Shown here piece by piece: positions 53,026 to 62,742 of a stretch of 64,000 bases of DNA. This stretch comes from Acidimicrobiia bacterium (GTDB taxonomy: Bacteria > Actinomycetota > Acidimicrobiia > Spongiisociales > ZC4RG35), in contig BPGJ01000007.1 in assembly GCA_026002975.1 (NCBI GenBank), positions 1-64,000 of the forward strand, in the 5' to 3' direction. Position 1 is the stretch's first letter, and every line of letters starts with the position of its first letter. The notes beneath the pieces were generated by a model. That model was given only the letters and a program-made list of their open reading frames with translations, ran no database searches and was not told the DNA's origin. Made by a program: the position numbers and the translations under genes.

Positions 53026-53886
53026 GTGGTGTTCTACAGCGTCGAGTCAGGGATGTTGGCCCTCGCCGGCCTCTCCGTCGCCTGGCCGTGGATAGTCCTG
53101 TCGGCGGTCGCGGCGTTCGCCGGCGGGATGTGGGTCTCGTCCCGGCTCGCCCGGCGCCGTCCCCGGCAGGACGATCTGGACGCCACGATCGCGGGCAGGA
53201 TCGATCACGAGTTCCGCACACCCCTCAGTGTGATCATCGGCTCCGCCGAACTGCTATGTGACGACACCGGCGGCGGCCTAGACGACGAACGTCGAAGACT
53301 GGTGGAAGCCATACAGCGGGCTGCCCGCCGCCTCCACCGTGTGGTGGAAGACCTCACCCTGGTGGGGCAGCTACAGACCGGAGGGTTCGCTCCGAAACGG
53401 GAACCGGTTTCCCTCGCCCAGGTCGCCGACGAGGTCGCCGAGTGGAACCGGGTCGACGCGGCTACCAAAGGGGTCGGACTGACCGTCGAGGTGCGGGACC
53501 CGGCATGGATCCGGGGTGACCCGGCCCGACTCCGCCAGATGGTCGACAACCTGGTCACGAACGCCGTGAAGTTCACCCCGCCGGGAGGTTCGGTGAGCAT
53601 CGTGGTCCGTCGGGATCCAGGCGGTTCGCTGGAGGTGGAGGTCACCGACACCGGGGTGGGCATCCGGCCCGAGGATCGGCACCGGATCTTCCGGCGGTTC
53701 GAGCGGGGGTCACACGCGGTGGCCAACCACGTCCCCGGGCCGGGGGTCGGCCTGTCCGTCGTCGAAGCGGTGGCATCCGCCCACGGTGGGCGGGTCCGGG
53801 TCGATTCGTCCCCGGCAGGGTCTCGATTCGTCGTTCAGTTGCCCGCGGCAGCGGTCGAAAACCAGGTCGACGAGGTGCACCCATGA
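53026..53886 (+). CDS. Membrane-anchored sensor histidine kinase
   Basis: A 286-aa kinase from GTG 53026. One transmembrane helix (WPWIVLSAVAAFAGGMWVSS) is followed directly by HisKA with His61 in GRIDHEFRTPLSVIIGSAEL, then HATPase_c: N-box MVDNLVTNAVKFTPPGGSVS, G1 VTDTGVGIRPEDRHRIFRRF, G2 GPGVGLSVVEAVASAHGG. There is no separate sensor domain, so it may sense the membrane or a partner. It overlaps the receiver gene by 4 bases and heads a four-gene operon. Confidence 0.92.
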   Translation: MVFYSVESGMLALAGLSVAWPWIVLSAVAAFAGGMWVSSRLARRRPRQDDLDATIAGRIDHEFRTPLSVIIGSAELLCDDTGGGLDDERRRLVEAIQRAARRLHRVVEDLTLVGQLQTGGFAPKREPVSLAQVADEVAEWNRVDAATKGVGLTVEVRDPAWIRGDPARLRQMVDNLVTNAVKFTPPGGSVSIVVRRDPGGSLEVEVTDTGVGIRPEDRHRIFRRFERGSHAVANHVPGPGVGLSVVEAVASAHGGRVRVDSSPAGSRFVVQLPAAAVENQVDEVHP

Positions 53887-54260
53887 GCGACACGCCCACC
53901 GTTCTGGTCGCCGACGACGATCGGGACATCCTGGACATCGTCACCTTCCGGTTGGAGCGCTCGGGGTTCAAGGTGATCCGGGCGTCGGACGGCCGCGAAG
54001 CCCACGAACTGGCGGTGAAGCACCGGCCCGACGTGGTGGTGACCGACGTGATGATGCCCCACATGGACGGCTACGAGCTGGCCAAGGCGCTCCGCTCCGA
54101 CCCTGCCACCTCCCACATCCCGGTGATCGTCCTCACCGCCCTCTCCCAGGAGGAGGACGCAGCTCGAGCATTCGAATCCGGTGCGGTCGACTTCGTCCGG
54201 AAGCCGTTCAGCCCTCTCGAGTTGAAAGCCCGGGTTCAGGCCGCCCTCCAGAGGCGATGA
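53883..54260 (+). CDS. Single-domain response regulator
   Basis: A 125-aa receiver with all key residues: acidic pair in TVLVADDDRDILDIVTFRL, phosphoacceptor Asp55 in PDVVVTDVMMPHMDGYELAK, Thr in VIVLTALSQEEDA and Lys107 in AVDFVRKPFSPLELKARV. It has no output domain, so it must act through protein contact, perhaps with the HEAT protein or glycosyltransferase that follow. Four-base overlaps on both sides make cotranslation likely. Confidence 0.93.
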   Translation: MSDTPTVLVADDDRDILDIVTFRLERSGFKVIRASDGREAHELAVKHRPDVVVTDVMMPHMDGYELAKALRSDPATSHIPVIVLTALSQEEDAARAFESGAVDFVRKPFSPLELKARVQAALQRR

Positions 54261-55261
54261 ACCTGACAGAACTGGTGGTGGCCGCCACCGTCGTGCTCGC
54301 GGCGGTCAACCTGCTCGTAGCGTTGGTCCTGACGTTGCGACGGCTCCGGGTCCGACGCCGGGAAGCCGCTCTCGAACGTGCGGAACGGGATCTCAAGCCG
54401 ATCGTGTTGGCCCTGGTCGACGGCGAGGAGGCGACGCTCCCTCCCCTCGACGACACGTCCCGGGAAGCGCTGGCTCGCCTGCTGCAGAGGTATGCACGGC
54501 TGCTACGGGGAGAGGCGCGGGAGAGAATCGCCCGAGCCGGACGCGAGCTCATCTCCCAAGAGGTGGCCAAGCTGAGGGATCGTCGCGCCTGGAGACGCGC
54601 CGTTGCAGCCACCCTGCTGGGCGACCTGGGGGACCGGCACACCCATTGGCGACCCCTGGTAGCGGCGCTGGGCGATCGCTCCCCGGAGGTGCGGATGGCG
54701 GCCCTGCGGAGCTTGGGTCGTCTCGGCGCGGTCGAGGCGGTCCCCCGGATCGTGCGCCTCATGGCCCTGGGACGGGTCCCACGGGCCCTGGCCGCCGAGG
54801 CTCTCATGACGATCGGGTCACCCGCCGCCCAATGGGTGACGCGGCTCCTCAGGGCCGAAGAGCCCGAGGTGCGGGCCGCGGCGGCCGAGCTCCTGGGTCT
54901 GGTGGGGGCCCCCGCCCACGGTCGCCATCTGATCGACCTCCTCGACGACCCGGATCCCGAGGTGAGGGTGAAAGCCGCCCGGGCGCTGGGGAGGCTGGGA
55001 GCCGGAGCGGCCGTGCCCGCCCTGCGTCGCCTCCTCGACGATCCGATCCCCTATGTCAGGGGCGCAGCCGCCCGTTCCCTGGCAGCTCTGGGAGATCGGA
55101 GCCCGTGGGGACGGTTGGTCACCATGGCAGCCGAGGACTCCTACGACGCCGCCCGGGCCGCGGCCGAGGCGTTGGTGACCCTGGACGAAGTGAGGGCTGA
55201 GAAGGAGTGCGCCCGAATACCGCACGTGGCCGAGGCTCTCGATCTGGAGGCCCTGCGATGA
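54257..55261 (+). CDS. Membrane-anchored HEAT-repeat protein
   Basis: A 334-aa protein. An N-terminal helix (LTELVVAATVVLAAVNLLVA) anchors it, a basic coiled segment follows, and from about residue 120 there are at least five HEAT-like helical pairs (LVAALGDRSPEVRMAALRSL; LLRAEEPEVRAAAAELLGLV; LLDDPDPEVRVKAARALGRL; LLDDPIPYVRGAAARSLAAL). HEAT arrays are protein-binding scaffolds. Placed between a receiver and a glycosyltransferase, it may pass the signal on; that is inference. Confidence 0.88.
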   Translation: MNLTELVVAATVVLAAVNLLVALVLTLRRLRVRRREAALERAERDLKPIVLALVDGEEATLPPLDDTSREALARLLQRYARLLRGEARERIARAGRELISQEVAKLRDRRAWRRAVAATLLGDLGDRHTHWRPLVAALGDRSPEVRMAALRSLGRLGAVEAVPRIVRLMALGRVPRALAAEALMTIGSPAAQWVTRLLRAEEPEVRAAAAELLGLVGAPAHGRHLIDLLDDPDPEVRVKAARALGRLGAGAAVPALRRLLDDPIPYVRGAAARSLAALGDRSPWGRLVTMAAEDSYDAARAAAEALVTLDEVRAEKECARIPHVAEALDLEALR

Positions 55262-56695
55262 CGACGGTCTTCGAGGTCTTCTCCTGGACGATCCTGGCCT
55301 ATTTCACCGTTCTGAACCTGGCGTACCTGGTGTTCACCGTGGTGGCGTGGAGGGAACTGTCCCGCCATCGCCACGGACGGGAGACCGCACCCATCGAAGA
55401 GATATTCCGCAGTCCCCTCACCCCACCGGTCTCCATCCTCCTGCCGGCCTACAACGAGGAGGCGGGGATAGTCGACAGTGTCAGATCGCTGTTGCAGCTC
55501 CGGTTCCCCCAATACGAAGTGGTGGTGGTCGACGACGGCTCGACCGACGGAACCCTCGACCGACTGGTGGAAGCGTTCGAGCTGGTGCCCGTCCGCAAGG
55601 TGATGCGGACCGATCTCGAGACGGCGCCGGTGAGAGCCACCTTCGCGTCTTCCAGGTTCCCTCGGCTGGTCGTCGTCTCCAAGGAGAACGGGGGCAAGGC
55701 CGATGCCCTCAACGCCGGCTTGAACGCGGCGAGATATCCCCTGGTCTGTTCCATCGACGCGGACGCTCTGCTCGAACCGGATGCGCTGCTCCGGGTGGTG
55801 GCGCCCTTCGTCCAAGACCCGGCCCGGGTGGTGGCGGCGGGTGGGATCGTCCGGATCGCCAACGGATGTCCTGGTCGACGACGGGCGGGTGGTGGAAGTC
55901 GCCCTCCCCTCGGCCCACCTGCCGGCGCTCCAGGTGGTGGAGTACTTCCGGGCCTTCCTGGTGGGTCGGGTGGGCTGGTCCAGGATCAACGCCCTCCTGA
56001 TCATCTCGGGTGCCTTCGGCCTGTTCGACCGGTCGCTCGTGTTGGAGGCCGGGGGATACGCGACCGACACCGTTGGTGAGGACATGGAGCTGGTGGTCCG
56101 GCTGCACCGGCGGATGCGTGAAGCGAGGCGCCCTTACCGGGTGGTGTTCGTTCCCGACCCGGTGTGCTGGACCGAAGCCCCCGAGACCCTCACCGGTCTC
56201 GGCCGGCAGCGCCGCCGTTGGCAGCGGGGCCTGATCGAGACGATGGTGCGTCACCGCCGCATCGTCGGGAACCCGCGATATGGGGCGTTGGGGCTGCTGG
56301 CGGCCCCCTATTTCGTGGTGTTCGAGATGCTCGGACCCGTCGTCGAGCTGGCCGGCTACCTGGTCGTCCCTCTGGCATGGGGGTTGGGGCTCCTGGCTCC
56401 GGCTTTCGCTCTGGCCTTCTTCCTACTCGCGGTGGTCACCGGCACGCTGCTCTCGGTGTCGGCCCTCGCGCTGGAGGAGTTGAGCTTCCGACGTCATCAG
56501 CGCACACGAGACGTAGTCCGCATGCTGGTCTACGCGGTGGTCGACAACCTGGGTTACCGGCAACTCACCAACCTGTGGCGTCTCCTGGGGATCGTCGACG
56601 TGTTGAGGGGAACCTCCGGCTGGGGCGAGATCGAGAGGACCGGTTTCCGAAGGGTCGCCCGGGAGGAGAGAGCGACCTCCTCGACGCCCGGTTAG
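55258..56695 (+). CDS. Processive family 2 glycosyltransferase, membrane (one frameshift)
   Basis: About 478 aa. A first membrane helix, then the GT2 domain: PPVSILLPAYNEEAGIVDSV, YEVVVVDDGSTDGTLDRLVE, KENGGKADALNAGLNAARYP, the DxD in VCSIDADALLEPDALLRVVA, the TED-like VGEDMELVVRLHRRMREAR and the processivity motif LGRQRRRWQRGLIE (QxxRW). Several C-terminal helices follow. The halves rejoin as RIANDVLVDDGRV when one G is removed from 55864-55865. This is the PgaC/hyaluronan-synthase type that polymerises and exports a glycan; the sugar is unknown. Confidence 0.9.
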
Positions 56696-56728
56696 CCTCC
56701 GGTACGTAGCCGAACAGGAGGTTCTCCC

Positions 56729-57109
56729 TTGCCCAAGCAGGTCCCTTCCCTGGAGGGCGTCCCGGCTCCGGTGGGGCCGTACTCGTTGGTCACGGAAGCG
56801 GCGGGCCTGGTGTTCGTGTCCGGACAGGTGGCCTTGGATCCCGACGGGGGGCCTGTACCCGACGACGTGGAGGCTCAGACCGAGCTCGTCATGAGGAACA
56901 TCGGGCGGATCCTCGAAGGGTTGGGGCTGGGTTACGACGATATCTGCAAGACCACCATCTTCCTGGCCGACATCGGCGACTTCGCCGCGGTGAACCGCGT
57001 GTACGCCTCATTCTTCGAGGATGCCCCGCCGGCTCGGTCCACGGTGCAAGCAGGAGCCCTTCCCCGTCCCGAATTCAAAGTGGAGATCGAAGTGATCGCG
57101 GCGCGATGA
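56729..57109 (+). CDS. RidA-family protein
   Basis: A 126-aa YjgF/RidA protein from TTG 56729, preceded by CAGGAGG. Landmarks: LVFVSGQVALDPDGGPVPDD, QTELVMRNIGRILEGLGLGY, DDICKTTIFLADIGDFAAVN and the signature PPARSTVQAGALPRPEFKVE, with the Arg that holds imine/enamine substrates. Members hydrolyse reactive enamines/imines. It lies 10 bases before the dehydrogenase gene and may protect that pathway from amino-acid-derived imines. Confidence 0.92.
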   Translation: MPKQVPSLEGVPAPVGPYSLVTEAAGLVFVSGQVALDPDGGPVPDDVEAQTELVMRNIGRILEGLGLGYDDICKTTIFLADIGDFAAVNRVYASFFEDAPPARSTVQAGALPRPEFKVEIEVIAAR

Positions 57110-57119
57110 GGAGGATCGC

Positions 57120-58636
57120 ATGACCGTGCAGGAGATCTTCCGGGTCCTCGGCCTGAAGCAGGTCAACTCGGGGGTGTACGCGGCCGGGTGGGTGGAGGCA
57201 GAGGGGGACGAACTGGTGGTGGAGAACCCGGCGACGGGAGAGCCGCTGGGCACCGTGGTGACCGCCTCCCGGGCCGACTACGAACGGGTGGTGGAGACGT
57301 CGGTGGAGACTTTCCGGCGGTGGCGGATGCTGCCCGCCCCCAAGCGGGGAGAGTACGTGAGGCGGCTGGGCAACGCCCTGACGGGACTTGAAGGAACCCC
57401 TGGGCGCCCTGGTGACCCTGGAGAACGGGAAGATCCGCGCGGAAGGGGAAGGCGAGGTCCAGGAGATGATCGACATCTGCGACTTCGCGGTGGGACTCTC
57501 CCGGCAACTCTACGGGTTCACCATGGCTTCGGAGCGTCCCCACCACCGCATGTACGAGCAGTGGCATCCCCTGGGACCGGTCGGGGTGATCACCGCGTTC
57601 AACTTTCCGGTGGCGGTCTGGTCTTGGAACTCGGCCATCGCCGCGGTGTGCGGCGACACCCTGGTGTGGAAGCCGTCCGAGCTGACTCCCCTCACCGCGG
57701 TGGCGGTCACCGAGATATGCCGGCGGGTGATGGAGGGAAGCGGCTACGAAGGGGTGTTCAACCTGGCGGTGGGCACCGCCCAAGACGTCGGCGCCTACAT
57801 GGTCGACGACCCGCGGTTGCCGCTGATCTCGGCGACTGGTTCGGTCCGCATGGGAAAGGAGGTCGCACCTCGGGTGGCTGCCCGGCTCGGCCGTACCATC
57901 CTCGAGCTGGGTGGCAACAACGGGATCATCGTCATGGACGACGCCGACCTCGATCTGGCGGTGCGGGCGGTTCTGTTCGCCGCGGTGGGCACCGCCGGGC
58001 AGCGCTGCACCACCCTCCGTCGCCTCATCGTCCACGAAGCGGTGGCCGATCGGCTCGGTCGATCGGCTCGTCGACGCCTACGCCCAGGTGCGGGTAGGAG
58101 ATCCCATGGATCCCGACACCCTGATGGGCCCCCTGATCACCGAGAGAGCCGTCTCGGTCTACCTCGCGGCGCTGGAGGAGGCCGCCTCCCAAGGCGGCAA
58201 GGTGCTGTACGGAGGCCGGCGGATAGACCGTCCCGGTCACTTCGTCGAACCCACCCTGGTGGAGATGCCGAAGGAAGCGCCGATCCTCCAGGAAGAGACC
58301 TTCGCTCCCATCCTCTGGATCATCCGGGTGTCCGACTACGAGGAGGCGATCTCGGTCCACAACGGGGTTCGTCAGGGCCTCTCCTCGGCGATCTTCACCG
58401 ACTCGCTCAGAACCGCCGAACGGTTCCTGTCGGCCGAGGGATCCGACTGCGGTATCGCCAACGTGAACATCGGCACCTCGGGCGCCGAGATCGGAGGAGC
58501 CTTCGGAGGCGAGAAGGAGACCGGTGGGGGACGCGAAGCCGGCTCGGACGCCTGGAAGGCCTACATGAGGCGCCAGACCACCACCATCAACTGGGGGACG
58601 GACCTTCCTCTGGCTCAGGGAATCGAGTTCGGTTGA
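57120..58636 (+). CDS. Aldehyde dehydrogenase, aminoadipate-semialdehyde (ALDH7) type (two frameshifts)
   Basis: About 505 aa in three frames. The ALDH7 signature is clear: [95 protein letters not shown], catalytic Cys in [13 protein letters not shown], and [20 protein letters not shown]. Shifts: one extra T at 57388-57389 and one extra G at 58057-58058. ALDH7 enzymes oxidise alpha-aminoadipate semialdehyde in lysine breakdown and some betaine or lipid aldehydes. Its end overlaps the convergent LLM gene. Confidence 0.9.
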
Positions 58637-59514
58637 TCGCCGCCGACCACCCGGCGGAGCTCCTGGGCCACGGCTGCGAAGCGGGCGGTCTGGCCCACCG
58701 GGTCGGTGTCGCGGGGCCAGAGCACAAACGTGTCGAACCCGTGATCCACGGCCAGCTCGGCGAGCTGATCGACCCACTGATCGGCGGGACCCTCGAGGAA
58801 TCCCCGGCTGGAACTCCCGGTGATCTCGCCGGCCACGTTGAGCATCCGCCTGATGGAACCCGGATCCCGTCCGGCCTCCCGAGCGGCCCGGTCGAGTAGC
58901 GCCTGACGCCGGCCCAGGGTTTCCAGGTCGGTCATGGGAAGGGAGGGGATCCAGCCGTCCGCCGCCCTTCCGCACAGCTCCACGGCTCGGGTTCCGTACA
59001 CACCCAACCAGATCTCGATCCGGTGGGCCGGTGGGGGCCCACCGTGCACCCCGTCCAGACGGTAGTGCCTTCCGTGATGGCGGATCCCTCGCTCACCTGC
59101 CCACCAGCGCCTCAGGATCGAGATGGCCTCTTCCAAGGCTTCCAGGGCCTCGGCAGGAGATCTCCGGGGTCCGCCCATCGCGTGTATGGCGTCCCAGAAC
59201 CCGCCGGCCCCCAGACCGAGCTCGAAGCGACCGCCGCTGAGCGAATCGATGGTGGCCGCCTGTTTGGCCAGCATGGCAGGCGAACGCAGTGGCAGGCAGG
59301 CCACGTCGGGAAACACCCGTACCCTCCGGGTAGAGGCTGCGATCCATCCCAGCAGGGTGAACGTGTCGAGAAACCGCCGCTGATACGGATGGTCCTGGAT
59401 CCCCACCAGGTCCAGCCCCTCTGCGTCGGCGACCTTGGCGACCTCCAAGGCCCCGCCGTCGGCATCGGGCCGGGGGAACACGCCAAACTCCAGTGGGCGC
59501 CTGAGCCGGGTCAC
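58615..59514 (-). CDS. LLM-class F420/FMN-dependent oxidoreductase
   Basis: A 299-aa luciferase-like (bacterial luciferase/F420) barrel from GTG 59514: [80 protein letters not shown] and [20 protein letters not shown]. In actinobacteria such enzymes often use F420; FMN is the alternative. The substrate is not predictable. It lies 4 bases downstream of the glnR stop on the same strand. Confidence 0.9.
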   Translation of the reverse strand: MTRLRRPLEFGVFPRPDADGGALEVAKVADAEGLDLVGIQDHPYQRRFLDTFTLLGWIAASTRRVRVFPDVACLPLRSPAMLAKQAATIDSLSGGRFELGLGAGGFWDAIHAMGGPRRSPAEALEALEEAISILRRWWAGERGIRHHGRHYRLDGVHGGPPPAHRIEIWLGVYGTRAVELCGRAADGWIPSLPMTDLETLGRRQALLDRAAREAGRDPGSIRRMLNVAGEITGSSSRGFLEGPADQWVDQLAELAVDHGFDTFVLWPRDTDPVGQTARFAAVAQELRRVVGGDQPNSIP

Positions 59515-59518
59515 CGGG

Positions 59519-60157
59519 TCACCCGAACCGGTAGCCGACCGATCGAACCGTGGTGATCCACCGTGCCCTCTCCTCGCCCAGTTTGGCTCGCAGGCGACGG
59601 ACGTGGACGTCGACGGTGCGAGCCCCGCCGAAGTAGTCGTACCCCCACACCTTGGAGAGCAGCTGCTCCCTCGTCCAGACGCGTCCCTGGTTCTCGACGA
59701 AGAAGCGCAGCAGCTCGTACTCCATGAAGGTCAAGTCCAGCGGTTCGCCCGAAAGGGTGGCCTGATAGGTGAGGGGATTGAGTGCGAGGTCCTTGTATCT
59801 GAGCACCCCGTCCTCCTCGGCCAGTCGACCCAGCCGGCGGATCCTCAACCCCAACTCGGCGGCGTCCACCGGGGAGGTGATCAGATCGGTCACTCCGCTG
59901 GCCTTTTCCACCAGGGGAAAGTGAACCGGCTCGACCACCACCAGGATGGGCAGTCCGCTCTCCTCGGCCAAGGCGCCGACGTGGCGGAGCCGCCGCATCG
60001 GCTGGTCGCCGAGTTCCACCACCAGTACCGACCACTCGCCGGAAGTCTCGAGGGCCACCGCCTCCAGGCTGTCCACCGGCGTGGGATCTATCCCGGCCAT
60101 GGCGAGAGCGGAGGCCAGATCTTCGGAGCAGTCACCGGGATGCAGCGCCACGTTCAT
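59519..60157 (-). CDS. glnR: GlnR-type OmpR-family nitrogen regulator
   Basis: A 212-aa protein with an N-terminal receiver-like domain and a C-terminal winged helix nearly identical in key parts to actinobacterial GlnR: LTFMEYELLRFFVENQGRVW and SKVWGYDYFGGARTVDVHVR. In GlnR the receiver Asp is kept but not phosphorylated; here the corresponding stretch VLVVELGDQP has Glu. It lies 10 bases after glnA on the same strand, supporting a role in nitrogen control. ATG 60155-60157 was chosen because the receiver starts there. Confidence 0.85.
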   Translation of the reverse strand: MNVALHPGDCSEDLASALAMAGIDPTPVDSLEAVALETSGEWSVLVVELGDQPMRRLRHVGALAEESGLPILVVVEPVHFPLVEKASGVTDLITSPVDAAELGLRIRRLGRLAEEDGVLRYKDLALNPLTYQATLSGEPLDLTFMEYELLRFFVENQGRVWTREQLLSKVWGYDYFGGARTVDVHVRRLRAKLGEERARWITTVRSVGYRFG

Positions 60158-60167
60158 GGAGGACTCG

Positions 60168-61493
60168 TCACAGCAACGGCAGATAGTGCTCCAGCTCGAA
60201 GCGGGAGACGTGGTGCTGGTACCGCTCCCACTCCTTACGTTTGTTGCGGAGGAACCAGTCGAAGGTGTGATCCCCCAGCGCCCGACGCACCAGATCCGAT
60301 TTCTCCATCTCGTCCAGCGCATCCGCCAGGGTTTCGGGGAGGCGCTGGATCCCCATCTGGCGCCGCTCGGCGTCGCTCAGATCGAACACGTTGGCCTGGG
60401 TCTCCGGAGGTAGCTCGTATCCTCCTTCGATCCCGGCCAGCCCGGCGGCCAACACCACCGACAAGGCCAGATAGGGGTTGGCCGCCGAATCCGGCGACCG
60501 GTACTCCACCCGGACGCTGTCGGGCTTCCCCTTCTTCACGGTGGGGACCCGCACCAGCGCCGACTGGTTGTTCCTGGCCCAGGTGACGTAGATCGGGGCT
60601 TCGAAACCGGCGACCAGCCGCTTGTAGGAGTTCACCCACTGGTTGGTGACCGCGGTGATCTCCCGGGCGTGGTGGAGCAGCCCGGCGATGAACATACGTC
60701 CCGTATCCGACAGCCCGGTGTCCGAACCTTCGGCGTGGAACGCGTTGCGGCCCTCTGTGAACAACGACATGTGAAGGTGCATCCCGCTGCCGTCGTGTTC
60801 CTCCAACGGCTTGGGCATGAAGGTGGCGTATATGCCTCCTTCCAGAGCGATCTCCTTCACCGTGAGGCGGAAGGTCATGATCGAGTCGGCCATGGTGAGG
60901 GCGTCGGTGTATCGGATGATGATCTCGTGCTGGCTGGGGGCCACCTCGTGGTGGGAGTGCTCGACCGGGATCCCCATCTGCTCCAACGCCCGGATCGTCA
61001 GACGCCGATACTCGTGGGCCACGTCGAGGGGTGTCAGGTCGAAGTAGCCGCCCCGGTCGAGGATCTTGGGTTCGGGTCCCGAGTCGGCGAAATAGAAGAA
61101 CTCGAGTTCGGGAGCCACGTAGAAGGTGTAACCCAGCTCCGCGGCTCGGGCCAGGTTCCGTTTGAGGACCCGGCGGGGATCGCCCTCGAACGGTTCCCCG
61201 TCGGGCGTGTAGATGTCGCAGAACATCCGGGCCACCTGCTCGTCCTTCCGCCATGGGAGGATCTGGAAGGTCGATGGGTCCGGAACCGCCAACATGTCGG
61301 CTTCCTGCACCCTGGCGTACCCGTCGATCGCAGACCCGTCGAAGGTCATCCCCTCTTCGAAGGCGGTTTCCAGCTCCTGGGGGCTGATCGAAACCGACTT
61401 CAGGAACCCCTGGACGTCGGTGAACCACAGTCGGATGAACCGGATTCCCCGGTCCTCCACGGTCCGCATCACGTAGTCGGCTTGCCGGCTCAT
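60168..61493 (-). CDS. glnA: Glutamine synthetase, type I
   Basis: A 441-aa glutamine synthetase from ATG 61491-61493. Landmarks: GMTFDGSAIDGYARVQEADM, PELEFF metal site, HSHHEVAPSQHEIIIRYTDA, the ATP/ammonia site HDGSGMHLHMSLF, RNNQSALVRVPTVKKG and EYRSPDSAANPYLALSVV. It lacks the about 25-residue insert of the beta subtype, and the adenylylation Tyr site NLYDLP reads NVFDLS (Phe), so adenylylation control is not expected. It makes glutamine from glutamate and ammonia. glnR follows. Confidence 0.95.
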   Translation of the reverse strand: MSRQADYVMRTVEDRGIRFIRLWFTDVQGFLKSVSISPQELETAFEEGMTFDGSAIDGYARVQEADMLAVPDPSTFQILPWRKDEQVARMFCDIYTPDGEPFEGDPRRVLKRNLARAAELGYTFYVAPELEFFYFADSGPEPKILDRGGYFDLTPLDVAHEYRRLTIRALEQMGIPVEHSHHEVAPSQHEIIIRYTDALTMADSIMTFRLTVKEIALEGGIYATFMPKPLEEHDGSGMHLHMSLFTEGRNAFHAEGSDTGLSDTGRMFIAGLLHHAREITAVTNQWVNSYKRLVAGFEAPIYVTWARNNQSALVRVPTVKKGKPDSVRVEYRSPDSAANPYLALSVVLAAGLAGIEGGYELPPETQANVFDLSDAERRQMGIQRLPETLADALDEMEKSDLVRRALGDHTFDWFLRNKRKEWERYQHHVSRFELEHYLPLL

Positions 61494-61533
61494 CGCCGAG
61501 AAGGTAACCACCTCCGGTCGAGCATGGAAAACG

Positions 61534-62742
61534 TCAGAACACCTCCTGGCACCACGGCTCGGGGACCCAGCCCGTCATCGCCACCAGATTCGACCATGCG
61601 CGCCGTTCGCCGGTAACCCGCCCGGAGGTGTAGAGGAAGTCGACGTCGGCTCGTCCCAGGTAGAGGGCGGCCAGGTCGTCGACTCCCAAACGGAGATCGG
61701 GAGCTTCATCGGTGGGGCTCACGGTGGCTCGCCCCCCGTCCACCTCGAGGCTCCAGCTGCCCTCCACCAGGCCCAGCGGGTCCTCCACCTCGAGGACGAC
61801 CCGCCCGTCGGTCCGGTAACCACGGGCTTCGAAGGCGGCGGGCAGGTCGAGGATCCGGACCCAGAGGCCGTCCACCATTCGGGCCGCGGCTCTACGGGGG
61901 CCGGCCAGCAGCCCGAAGATGTGGTCGTCGACCGGACGGTTGGAGGCCTCGACCATCACCGCGAGGTCGTGTCCGACCAGCAGCCGCCACAAACCGGCGG
62001 CGGCTTCGGGGGTGAGGGCGACCGCGTCCTGCACCTTGACGGTGAATCGACCATGATCGTCCCAGTCGCCCTTCACCCGATACTGGACGTATCCGGTGGG
62101 GTGTCCGTCCTGCTGGGCGACTCCGTAACGATACGACGTGGCGCCTTCCCGATCGTCCGGGTCGTCCCTCAACCGGATCTCCTCCCACCACTCGGGAGAG
62201 CGGGCGAACATCCCCGGCCTCTCCCGCCGGGCCCGGTCGAAGACCGTACTCAGCGCCGGCTTCGCTTCGTCGGCCGCCAGCAGGTCCACCTGGGCAGGCG
62301 ACGCCGACCTCTCGTGGAACGAGGCGGCCCGGGTGTCCAACTGCACCCGAACCGACCAGGCGGCCATCCCGAACCCGAACCTCCCGTAGATGGCCGAGTC
62401 GGACGCCCACAACGCCACCAACGGTTCGCCCCGCTCGCGTGCGTCCTCCAGATGTGCGGCCATCATCCGACGGAGGAGCCCCCGTCTCCTGTGGGAGGGC
62501 AGCACCGCGACCATGGTGGTCCCGGCGGCGGCGACCACCCCGCCCGGAACCGTCAGTTCCAGCTCGAGGCACGCCAGGGTCCCCACCAGACGGTCCCCGT
62601 CGAAGGCGCAGCGGGTCCGCTCCAAGGGATACAGCTCCCGGAATCGGTCCTCGCTCTCCGGTCGGGGATCGAAAGCGAAGGCGTGTCCCAGAACCGTGCG
62701 AAACCGGGAAACCTCGTCGGGCCCGATCGGGCGGATGGTCAT
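61534..62742 (-). CDS. Eis-like GNAT acetyltransferase with SCP2-type C-terminal domain
   Basis: A 402-aa protein from ATG 62740-62742. N-terminal GNAT domain: FRTVLGHAFAFDPRPE, acetyl-CoA loop VAVLPSHRRRGLLRRMMAAH and ALWASDSAIYGRFGFGMA; a second GNAT-like half; then a sterol-carrier-like domain (VLEVEDPLGLVEGSWSLEVD; APDLRLGVDDLAALYLG). This is the domain order of Eis, which acetylates aminoglycosides, lysines or polyamines. The C-terminal carboxylate of Eis serves in catalysis; this one ends CQEVF. It overlaps the next upstream gene by 4 bases. Confidence 0.9.
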   Translation of the reverse strand: MTIRPIGPDEVSRFRTVLGHAFAFDPRPESEDRFRELYPLERTRCAFDGDRLVGTLACLELELTVPGGVVAAAGTTMVAVLPSHRRRGLLRRMMAAHLEDARERGEPLVALWASDSAIYGRFGFGMAAWSVRVQLDTRAASFHERSASPAQVDLLAADEAKPALSTVFDRARRERPGMFARSPEWWEEIRLRDDPDDREGATSYRYGVAQQDGHPTGYVQYRVKGDWDDHGRFTVKVQDAVALTPEAAAGLWRLLVGHDLAVMVEASNRPVDDHIFGLLAGPRRAAARMVDGLWVRILDLPAAFEARGYRTDGRVVLEVEDPLGLVEGSWSLEVDGGRATVSPTDEAPDLRLGVDDLAALYLGRADVDFLYTSGRVTGERRAWSNLVAMTGWVPEPWCQEVF

